Translations under genes and position numbers: made by a program
Shown: positions 1 to 6,203 of the stretch, piece by piece
Layout: each line of letters starts with the position of its first letter
Position numbering within the stretch: position 1 is the stretch's first letter
The notes under the pieces: generated by a model
Database searches by the model: none
What the model was told of the DNA's origin: nothing
Seen by the model: only the letters and a program-made list of their open reading frames with translations
Assembly (NCBI GenBank): GCA_002441265.1
Contig: DJVQ01000047.1
Coordinates: 1-31,627 of the forward strand
Direction: 5' to 3'
Length of the DNA: 31,627 nucleotides
Source: Syntrophaceae bacterium UBA6252
Lineage (GTDB): Bacteria > Desulfobacterota > Syntrophia > Syntrophales > UBA6807

Positions 1-338
1 GTCCATATGCTGCGTTGCCCTTCTTTCCTCGACCCTTTGGCGTACCAAAAGTACGCCTCATTCCTCGGGATTCGGGCGCCTTGCCTCTGGAGCTTTTTAC
101 TTTGCCGCTCGAAGAAGTGTTGTTTTGACTGTTTACGCGTTCGCCGCGACTGATGGCTTGGAAAAAGCTCCCATGCCGCGTTGCTTTTCATCCCTCCTTT
201 GAAGCAACGATGTGCAACTGTTTACGCGCTCGTCGCAATCGACGGGCGCGTAAACGCTTTTTCAGGGTGGAAGAACCGGGCCTGCGGGGGTCTCAGGACG
301 CAGGAAGTCGTATCCGCTGAAGAGTGCCGTCCGCCGGA
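1..338. other. Non-coding region with hairpins
   Basis: I see no convincing gene here. The stretch holds a 7-bp perfect hairpin at 39-57 (GGCGTAC, loop CAAAA, GTACGCC) and a much longer hairpin at 220-255, listed separately. The left part, from about 1 to 115, has the look of a dispersed intergenic repeat: short palindrome, mixed composition, no reading frame. That impression needs a genome-wide comparison. The region lies downstream of the minus-strand ComEA-like gene. Confidence 0.5.
220..262 (+). terminator. Long perfect hairpin with T-tract
   Basis: GTTTACGCGC at 220-229 pairs with GCGCGTAAAC at 246-255. The inner segment 231-235 (CGTCG) pairs with 240-244 (CGACG) around a CAAT loop, with one G-U wobble between. 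This gives about 16 bp of stem, followed by GCTTTTT up to 262. The T-tract orientation suits a transcript arriving from the left of the window on the plus strand. A degenerate copy of the left arm and loop lies at 131-156. Confidence 0.55.
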
Positions 339-626
339 TTAATCGACGGTCAGACGATCCTTGTTTTTTTCGAAGATTTTCGATCCGATGCCGGGGACGA
401 GCAGAAGGTCCTCGATCGCATGAAACCCGCCGTTCTTCTTACGGAATTCCACGATCCGTTCCGCATACCCGGTTCCGACCCCGGCCAGTGAGGAAAGTTC
501 CTCCACCGTGGCGATGTTGATGTTGATCTTTCCGGACGCGTCTCCCGCCGCGGTCACCACGGGAAGGCCGCCCGCCAGAAACAGCAGCAACACTGCGATT
601 CCGGCAATTGATTTCAGTTTCATCAT
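339..626 (-). CDS. ComEA-like secreted helix-hairpin-helix protein
   Basis: A 95-residue protein with an N-terminal hydrophobic signal segment (about residues 3-26, ending near VVTAAG). It is followed by a single tandem helix-hairpin-helix domain with the typical ComEA pattern: INIATVEELSSLAGVG, then a second hairpin with LLLVPGIGSKIFEK. The family binds DNA non-specifically; ComEA itself captures transforming DNA in the periplasm, but many short single-domain homologues have no proven role. Two adjacent ATG codons (624-626 and 621-623) follow AAAAGGAGGG, at 5 and 8 nt spacing, so either could start. The longer frame reaching 725 has no ribosome site and lacks a signal-like start. No other competence gene is nearby, so a role in DNA uptake is only a family-based guess. 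Confidence 0.85.
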   Translation of the reverse strand: MMKLKSIAGIAVLLLFLAGGLPVVTAAGDASGKININIATVEELSSLAGVGTGYAERIVEFRKKNGGFHAIEDLLLVPGIGSKIFEKNKDRLTVD

Positions 627-797
627 GTTTCCCTCCTTTTCTTTCGATCTGCGTACCCCGGGCCCGGTCCCCCCTGAGGGCATACCGCGGGAGGGACTGT
701 TATCGGGAAACGGGAGAAGAGACAAAGGAATGGTGACCGATCGGTCGAGGAAAGTGACGAAACGGCGGAAGGCGCCGCCGGGTGAAAAACGGCCGGG
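627..797. other. Spacer between autotransporter and ComEA-like gene
   Basis: This 171-bp spacer separates two minus-strand genes. It contains a perfect 12-bp palindrome GACCGATCGGTC at 735-746, about 110 bp upstream of the ComEA-like start, which could be an operator or part of a termination structure. A possible terminator hairpin lies at 763-780. No strong promoter stands out. Confidence 0.4.
763..780 (-). terminator. Possible terminator after autotransporter gene
   Basis: Read on the minus strand, CGGCGG (780-775), loop CGCCTT and CCGCCG (768-763) form a 6-bp GC stem followed by TTTCGTC. It starts about 20 nt past the autotransporter stop. The T-tract is short, so termination efficiency is doubtful. 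Confidence 0.4.
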
Positions 798-3551
798 TCA
801 AAACGCGTACCGCACCGTGATCATGCCGGTGTGGCTGCGGAAGTCCTTTTTGATCTCGAAATCGTAGTTCAACGAAAGGACCACACCGGATTGCACCGCC
901 ACCGCAAGGGACGCGCCCGCGTCGACGCTCGACTGGGGCGGATCGAAACCTTCCGTGGAAAATGACGGGCCGCCCCCGGCAAAGGTCGCCGTCGCCTGCT
1001 GGCGGTCCCCGATGAAGTCGTACAACCATTTCACGTGCACCTCCGGGAGGATGCGGGCGCCATCGCGAAGGAAGGGACGGCCGAGCTTCACGCCGAGGCC
1101 GGACTGGAGCATGTCGTAGTCCCGGGAATCCACCGTGAGATTGAGGGAGCCCGCGCCCGTTTCGGAATAGCCGTCGAGGTGGAGGCGCATGTACCGGAGC
1201 GAAACGAGGGGCGTGATCTCCAACCCCCGGCTCCCGAAGGTGTACCCTCCTTCCAGGTACCCGGCGATCTGATGCCCGTCGTAACGGCTTTTCGCTGTAC
1301 GGTCGGTGGTCCCGAAGAGAATGTTCCGTGACGCGTCGTACCGGTTTCCGGCATAGGACAAAACGGCGCTCAGGGAAAAGGCGTCCCGGGCGAAATTACC
1401 GTACAGGCTCCCCTGCCGGCTGTCCCCGTCGGTCCGGGTTCCCCCGTGATCCGGACGGATGCGGGCCCGGGCAATCCCCCCGGAGAGCCCGAAGAGGAAA
1501 CGGTCGGAGAGAACCCTGTCGAAACCCAAAGAGACACCCAGGAGGTCCCCCTTGTAGCCTTCGCTCGAACCCCGCGGACCCTGGTCCAGGAGGCCGCCGA
1601 ATCCCCGGGTCCATGCGCTCCACGGGGCGGCCCCGTCCGGGACGTCGTCGCGCCGGACCTCTTCCATACGTTCGATGACGGTTCCGGTGAAGCGGGCGCC
1701 CATCCCGAAAGCCGCTTCCACCGCTCCGCGGTCTGCGGCCGGTTCGAGTTGCCTCCCGTTCGCGGCGCTGCCGGACCGGTCGAGGTCGCCCATCACGCCG
1801 GCGAAATCGCCCGTTGACAATTCGGCCAGGAGATCGAGAACGGCCCCGAGCGACGGGTTGCCGCAGTTGCGCCGGTACCAGCCGCCGTCCCTCGACGCCA
1901 GGAGATACAGACGGTTTCCTTCCTTCCCGGCGGAAAAGCGGATCATGGGGAGGGAGGCGTCGTCAAGGACGGCAAGCATGCCGGGATCGACCGTGAGGGT
2001 TTCGGCGTCCACGATGAGGAACCGGTCGTTGTCGCGGAGGTTTCCCGTCCCCGTGACCCGCGCCTCGATCCCTGTGCCGTCGGCGATGGCGACCGTCTCC
2101 GCGTTGAGCACCCCGGCGGTGGCGGCCGTGTCCCTGTCCAGGGGGAACGTCAGCAGGGCATCGCCGTCGGCGCCGGTCACCTCGAAGGTGTCCGATCCCT
2201 CCCCGAGGTCGATGTTTCCCGCGATTTCGCCGCCGTTTACGGCGACGGTGTCGTTGCCCGCCCCGGTCCGGACGGCCCACTCTCCTCCGGAGATGACGCC
2301 GCCTGCGTTGTTGGCGACCAGCGTGTCCCCCCCGTCCGACCGGACGGCCGTCCCGGGGCTCGAGATCGTCCCGGAGTTGACGAGGCGGTTGCGGCCGGAC
2401 GTGACCGGTGTTCCATAGCGGGTGCTCGTGTCCCCCACGAAGAGAACGGCGACGTTCTCCGTTCCGTCGATGCCGAATTTTTTCGACGTCGCCCCGCAGA
2501 TGACGCCCCGGTTCTCGACGTCGTAGTTGAGGGACCACACGAGGAGCCCCTGGCCGTCGGAGACGGAGCCGTTGTCCTCGATGACGATCCTGTTCCGGTG
2601 GCCGTCGGTCGTGTCCGAAGACGTCTTTTTCTGGAAGCGGTGCCCCGCCCAGACGGTGTCGCAGGTGCCGTCGATCCGGAAGCCGGCGAAGCCGTTGCCG
2701 AACTGCGCCGTGTCGGCGGCGCTGAATGCGGCACCGTCGTTGCGCGTGTAGATGTAGGACCCCGTGGCGTAGATGCCGTAGATGCCGACGGCGGTCCCCC
2801 CGGGGAGGATGAATTCGCTCATGCCCGTCACTTCATCGGGATCGTACCCGTTTCCCCAGAAGAACGTGTAGCCGAGCTGCGTCCAGGGAAACATCCGGCC
2901 CGGGTCGGAACTGTAGGCCTGGGACATCCAGTTGTTGTAATAGGCCTTGTAATTCTCCCAGGCGGTGTCGCTCATGCCCGCCGGCCGTACAAAGGGGAGA
3001 TTCGTTCCATAGGAGGCGGGAAGATACTGCGTGATGTCGGGATTTCGGGTCGGGCGCATGAGGTTGTCGTTCGTCGGCGTCACGGTGAACTCGATGACGG
3101 CGTCGTGGGTTCCCGTGGCGTCCATTCCGAGTCCCCGTTCGAGCAGTTCCACGACGTTTTCCCCCGTGGCCCCGTTCGCCGTGAGAAAACGGGTCGCATC
3201 ATTGCCGGTGGTGACCCATGCGGCGTCCGTCCGCGGATCGCCGTAAATGGTGTAGCCCGTCTCGCCGACGTACTGCGAGGTGTAATATCTCGATTTCGTC
3301 ACCGTCCGGACGACGAGATCCGTACCGTCGTACGTCAGTCCCTCGCCGCCGCCGTCGGGAATCACGACGAGCGACGGGGCAAGCCATCCGGCGGGGTCCG
3401 CGGCATGCTCCATGGCGAGCGCCACCGATTCCCTGTAATCCGGCCGCAGGTCCTCCGCGGGCGAAGGCGCGGCAAAGAGGATGGACAGGCAGACAAGGAC
3501 GAATCCCGGGAGGCCCCTCTTTTTCAGGGTCGAGCGGACCCGCTTTTCCAT
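798..3551 (-). CDS. Autotransporter (type Va) with C-terminal beta-barrel
   Basis: A 917-residue outer-membrane protein. A signal peptide covers about residues 1-32 (basic start, hydrophobic FVLVCLSILFAAPSPA). The passenger, to about residue 600, is rich in Gly, Asn, Asp and Val, as in beta-helical passengers, and has an RTX-like patch around residues 428-455 (GAGNDTV, later GEGSDTF). From about residue 640 (WTRGFGG) to the end is an autotransporter beta-domain with alternating strands (FLFGLSGG, EGGYTFG, LNYDFEIKKDF), closing in a terminal aromatic residue (VRYAF), the usual Bam signal. The start is fixed by GGAGGACTG ATG; its A is shared with the TGA stop of the upstream acetyltransferase gene (TGATG), implying translational coupling. 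An upstream in-frame ATG would add 26 Gly/Arg-rich residues and is unlikely. Passenger function is unknown; adhesion is the commonest family role. Confidence 0.88.
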   Translation of the reverse strand: MEKRVRSTLKKRGLPGFVLVCLSILFAAPSPAEDLRPDYRESVALAMEHAADPAGWLAPSLVVIPDGGGEGLTYDGTDLVVRTVTKSRYYTSQYVGETGYTIYGDPRTDAAWVTTGNDATRFLTANGATGENVVELLERGLGMDATGTHDAVIEFTVTPTNDNLMRPTRNPDITQYLPASYGTNLPFVRPAGMSDTAWENYKAYYNNWMSQAYSSDPGRMFPWTQLGYTFFWGNGYDPDEVTGMSEFILPGGTAVGIYGIYATGSYIYTRNDGAAFSAADTAQFGNGFAGFRIDGTCDTVWAGHRFQKKTSSDTTDGHRNRIVIEDNGSVSDGQGLLVWSLNYDVENRGVICGATSKKFGIDGTENVAVLFVGDTSTRYGTPVTSGRNRLVNSGTISSPGTAVRSDGGDTLVANNAGGVISGGEWAVRTGAGNDTVAVNGGEIAGNIDLGEGSDTFEVTGADGDALLTFPLDRDTAATAGVLNAETVAIADGTGIEARVTGTGNLRDNDRFLIVDAETLTVDPGMLAVLDDASLPMIRFSAGKEGNRLYLLASRDGGWYRRNCGNPSLGAVLDLLAELSTGDFAGVMGDLDRSGSAANGRQLEPAADRGAVEAAFGMGARFTGTVIERMEEVRRDDVPDGAAPWSAWTRGFGGLLDQGPRGSSEGYKGDLLGVSLGFDRVLSDRFLFGLSGGIARARIRPDHGGTRTDGDSRQGSLYGNFARDAFSLSAVLSYAGNRYDASRNILFGTTDRTAKSRYDGHQIAGYLEGGYTFGSRGLEITPLVSLRYMRLHLDGYSETGAGSLNLTVDSRDYDMLQSGLGVKLGRPFLRDGARILPEVHVKWLYDFIGDRQQATATFAGGGPSFSTEGFDPPQSSVDAGASLAVAVQSGVVLSLNYDFEIKKDFRSHTGMITVRYAF

Positions 3552-4036
3552 CAGTCCTCCCCTCCCGCCAGCTTCTTTGCCGCCTTCCAGAAATCCAGAC
3601 GCTGTCCTTCCCCCACGTCGATCGAGCATTCCTCCAGCAGTTCGTAGCCGCGGTTCTCGTAGAACCTTCTGGACGGAAGGGAAACGCTCAGTTCCGCCGA
3701 AGGGCGGCCTCCCGCCCTGAGCCTGTCCTCGAGCCGGTCCATCAGAAGGCGTCCATATCCATGCTTCTGAAAGCCGGGATGAACGAAAACGCCGAAGATC
3801 TCCCCGGCGACGACGGACCCCGTCGCGATCACCCTCCCCTCCTTCTCGACGACGAGGATCTCCCCTTTCCGGCGCCGCTCCAGGATCTTTTCCCCGGAAT
3901 GAAATTCCTTGAAGAACCGGACCGCGCGGGGAGGGTAGACGCCGGAATAACAGATCTCGATGGTCCGGTGAATCAGCCGGCCGACTGGAACCAGGTCCGC
4001 TTCGCGAAATGAACGGATTGCAATGCCGCGCGCCAT
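3551..4036 (-). CDS. GNAT family N-acetyltransferase
   Basis: A 161-residue cytoplasmic GNAT fold. It opens with IAIRSFREADL (strand 1), has acidic and hydrophobic strands (GEILVVEKEGRVIATGSVV), then the acetyl-CoA pyrophosphate loop in GVFVHPGFQKHGYGRLLMDRLE (the Q/RxxGxG/A motif as QKHGYG), and ends with the RRFYENRGYELLEE segment typical of the fold. The substrate cannot be told. I place the start at 4036, because AGGA sits upstream and the fold begins within a few residues. An ATG at 4111, just past the stop of the upstream gene (TGATATG), would add 25 residues and is the main alternative. The stop overlaps the autotransporter start by one base, so the two are probably co-translated. Confidence 0.82.
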   Translation of the reverse strand: MARGIAIRSFREADLVPVGRLIHRTIEICYSGVYPPRAVRFFKEFHSGEKILERRRKGEILVVEKEGRVIATGSVVAGEIFGVFVHPGFQKHGYGRLLMDRLEDRLRAGGRPSAELSVSLPSRRFYENRGYELLEECSIDVGEGQRLDFWKAAKKLAGGED

Positions 4037-4112
4037 GTCCATTCCTGAATCCCGTGCCCTGAGATGTGTCGCACCGGGCCCGCGCAGGGCTGCGGCGACA
4101 ACGGGGTCCATA

Positions 4113-4562
4113 TCACAATTCTTCGGGGACCGACAACTCCGCCCGGGTTTTCAGAGCCCGGTTCATCTCCTCGAAGCCACGCCGGGTGCCGGCCTCCAGC
4201 TTCCCTGCAAAGAGAGGGACCAGCAGTCCCTTGAAGCGTTCACACTGGATGAAACGGACGCGATCCGTTCCGATCGGATCGAGGGTGAAGACGTGTTCGC
4301 CTTCGAAAAGCCCGGGGATCAGGAAACGTCCCCGCCAGCGAAGCTCCCGGTCCGGTTCCGCCCTGAGGACCGTCGGCCGGAAGGTCATTCCCCTTTCACC
4401 GGGGGGCTGAACGCGGATATCGAGCCGTTCCCCCGCCCGGATGCGCCCGGCGGCACGCCGGATGAAGGGGTTCCATTGAGGGAAGGAAGGGAAATCGGTG
4501 AGGATGTTCCATACCCGCTGCGCCGTCGCCTGGATTTCAATCTCGCTGTATATTTCCTTCAT
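4113..4562 (-). CDS. SRPBCC (START-like) family protein
   Basis: About 149 residues with the helix-grip architecture of the SRPBCC/polyketide-cyclase-like superfamily. It starts with EIYSEIEIQATAQRVWNILTDF, then FPQWNPFI, the central strands LRWRGRFLIPGLFEGEHVFTL, and a long C-terminal amphipathic helix beginning near LEAGTRRGFEEMNRALK. Members bind hydrophobic ligands in a deep pocket; nothing here identifies the ligand. Single-domain relatives are usually annotated as SRPBCC domain-containing proteins. The start at 4562 is chosen because the fold begins immediately after it; an ATG at 4577 is in frame but lacks a ribosome site. The gene overlaps the upstream GNAT gene by about 26 bp and is followed closely by the next GNAT, so it sits inside a co-transcribed cluster. 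Confidence 0.8.
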   Translation of the reverse strand: MKEIYSEIEIQATAQRVWNILTDFPSFPQWNPFIRRAAGRIRAGERLDIRVQPPGERGMTFRPTVLRAEPDRELRWRGRFLIPGLFEGEHVFTLDPIGTDRVRFIQCERFKGLLVPLFAGKLEAGTRRGFEEMNRALKTRAELSVPEEL

Positions 4563-5100
4563 GTCGCAAGATCTCATAACGCCGGTTGCCGGCTTTATCG
4601 TCGCCGGCGCAGCGGAACCGGCATTTTTCGAGCACCCTGCGGGACGCGGAATTTCGAGGTTCCGTCCGGGCGACGACCCTCAGAACCCGGGGGTCGGCAA
4701 AGGCATTGACGATCAGGGCTTCCGCCATCTCCGCCGCGAAACCGAGACCCCGCCATGGGGGCGTGATCGAAAAACCGATCTCCACCTCCCCTTCCCCGCC
4801 CGGCGGTCCGTAATACCCTCCCGCGCCCACCAGAACGGCGGGGCCGTCAGGCCCTCCCCTGCGGATCGCATACCAGGAGTACCAGCCGATCGCGGCAGGT
4901 CCTCCCTCCAGCAGGCGCTCCCGGAAAAACTCCTGGGCGTTTCGATCGTATTCCCCCGGCGGCCATCCGGGTTCGATTGTGGCATTCAGGAGGGAAGCGA
5001 GCCGGCTGGGATCTTCCAGTTCGGCCAGGACATGTTCCGGCGTAGCCGCCGCCAGTTCGAGTCGTTTCGTTAAGATCCTGCCCTGCCGAAATCCATGCAT
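4537..5100 (-). CDS. RimJ/RimL-type GNAT acetyltransferase
   Basis: A 187-residue protein of the Acetyltransf_3 (RimJ/RimL) subgroup. It has an N-terminal strand with LTKRLELAAATPEHV, the middle segment GEVEIGFSITPPWRGLGFAAEMAEALI carrying the acetyl-CoA loop (RGLGFA), and a C-terminal VVARTEPRNSASRRVLEKCRF, the hallmark NxxSxxVLEKxGF-like motif. The family acetylates ribosomal protein N-termini, aminoglycosides or other small amines; the substrate here is unknown. The start at 5100 is supported by GGGAGAAACGGG directly upstream; the open frame extends to 5199 without a recognisable signal. It lies 35 bp after the LysE-type gene and overlaps the SRPBCC gene, suggesting one transcript. Confidence 0.82.
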   Translation of the reverse strand: MHGFRQGRILTKRLELAAATPEHVLAELEDPSRLASLLNATIEPGWPPGEYDRNAQEFFRERLLEGGPAAIGWYSWYAIRRGGPDGPAVLVGAGGYYGPPGGEGEVEIGFSITPPWRGLGFAAEMAEALIVNAFADPRVLRVVARTEPRNSASRRVLEKCRFRCAGDDKAGNRRYEILRHEGNIQRD

Positions 5101-5135
5101 CCCGTTTCTCCCGTGACGACGCACATTTCCTCCCG

Positions 5136-5762
5136 TCACTGGGAACGCTGCAGGGTCGCCGTGAATATGCCGGCTCCGATCAGCACGCTTCCGCCGCAAC
5201 GGTTGAACCGGCGGCGCACGGCCGCGTTCTCCACCGCGTCACGGAGCCTGCCGGCAAAAAAGCCGTAAAGGGCCGCATTCAGGGCCGCGAGAACGAGAAA
5301 CGTCGCGCCCAGAACCAGGAACTGCGGAAGGGCCTCCCCACGGGAGCTGACGAATTGCGGCAGGAACGCGACAAAGAAAGCGATGCTCTTGGGGTTCAGG
5401 GCGGTCACGACGAAGGCCTTTCCGAAAAGGGCCCGGCCGGAACTCCCCGTTGACGACAGACGGATGTCGTCCTTGTCCGGAGCGGCCCGCCAGAGCCTGA
5501 CGCCGAGATACACGAGATAGGCGGCCCCGATCCATTTCAGAATGGTAAAGAGCGCCGCGGAGGACGCGAGGACCGCGCCGAGCCCGAGGAGCGAAAGGGT
5601 CATCGCCGAAAAATCACCGAGGGTCACCCCGGCGGCAAGGGGCAGAACAGCCCTGCGGCCGTGGGTCATCGCCTGGCTGATGACCAGAAGAATGGTCGGG
5701 CCCGGTATGACCAGCACCACCGTCGCCGCGAGCACAAACGCCGCCCAGATTTCAATGGTCAC
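5136..5762 (-). CDS. LysE/RhtB family exporter
   Basis: A 208-residue inner-membrane protein matching the LysE/RhtB amino-acid exporter family in length and layout. It has a first transmembrane segment followed by the conserved VIPGPTILLVISQAMTHGRR block, then GVTLGDFSAM, a hydrophobic pair LLGLGAVL and LKWIGAAYLVYLGVRLWR, a short cytoplasmic loop, FGKAFVVTALNPKSIAFFVAFLPQF (the conserved NPK segment), and two further hydrophobic stretches. The family exports amino acids or related small molecules using the proton gradient. The start is a GTG at 5762 with GGGAGGATTCC upstream; this gives the family's normal length. An upstream in-frame ATG would add 57 residues with no family counterpart. First gene of the minus-strand cluster. 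Confidence 0.9.
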   Translation of the reverse strand: MTIEIWAAFVLAATVVLVIPGPTILLVISQAMTHGRRAVLPLAAGVTLGDFSAMTLSLLGLGAVLASSAALFTILKWIGAAYLVYLGVRLWRAAPDKDDIRLSSTGSSGRALFGKAFVVTALNPKSIAFFVAFLPQFVSSRGEALPQFLVLGATFLVLAALNAALYGFFAGRLRDAVENAAVRRRFNRCGGSVLIGAGIFTATLQRSQ

Positions 5763-6203
5763 GGAATCCTCCCAGTCACGAGACAGAAAATTCGACCGCA
5801 TACCGGCCCGCGCATACGGCGACGGGGGGAGCGGCCGTGCAATCGCCGGGGTCTCACGGCCTCCGGCATCATCCGGTGCATTCTGGTTCAAGAGGAGGTT
5901 TTTTTCAAGAGGATTTCCTCGATGAACGCTCAACGGATCGGTCTTGCGGACTTGACAAAGGGGAATTCCTCAACTATGTGAACACAGTGGCCGCAGTGAG
6001 AGGCCGCCGTTTACGCCGAAGGGGATCGGCCGAACGGAGCGAATGCGGTCCGGACATGCCGTTGTCGATCGAAGCATCGATCAATCCTTGAAATTTCAAA
6101 ACAATGCATCGCAAACACGCCATACCCCGGCTGCACGGGTACGACGGTGTGCGGCACAGCTCGGAATGCCAGGATGTCTTTCCGGAAAAGGGTGAAAAAC
6201 GAG
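5763..6203. other. Divergent intergenic region with leader palindromes
   Basis: This 441-bp region separates the minus-strand LysE gene from the plus-strand giant surface-protein gene. It contains a possible plus-strand promoter near 5952 (listed separately), an inverted repeat at 6067-6082 (GATCGA, loop AGCA, TCGATC) and a perfect 12-bp palindrome TTGAAATTTCAA at 6088-6099. Both palindromes lie in the presumed leader of the giant gene and could be protein-binding sites. I found no convincing riboswitch or small gene. Confidence 0.5.
5952..5980 (+). promoter_or_regulatory. Possible sigma-70 promoter for giant surface protein
   Basis: A consensus -35 hexamer TTGACA at 5952-5957 is followed by a 17-bp spacer and TATGTG at 5975-5980 as a weak -10. 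It lies about 220 bp upstream of the chosen start of the surface protein gene. The perfect -35 and ideal spacing support it; the poor -10 weakens it. Confidence 0.35.

Noticed and set aside
2598..3647. 349-codon plus-strand frame opposite the autotransporter passenger
   Set aside because: Arg/Val/Gly-rich shadow; the minus strand has signal peptide, passenger and barrel in one frame.
6100..6203. Possible cyclic-di-GMP (GEMM-type) riboswitch upstream of the surface-protein gene
   Set aside because: A few motif-like bases (GCAAA) are present, but the conserved GACGCAAAGCC-type core and paired helices are missing.
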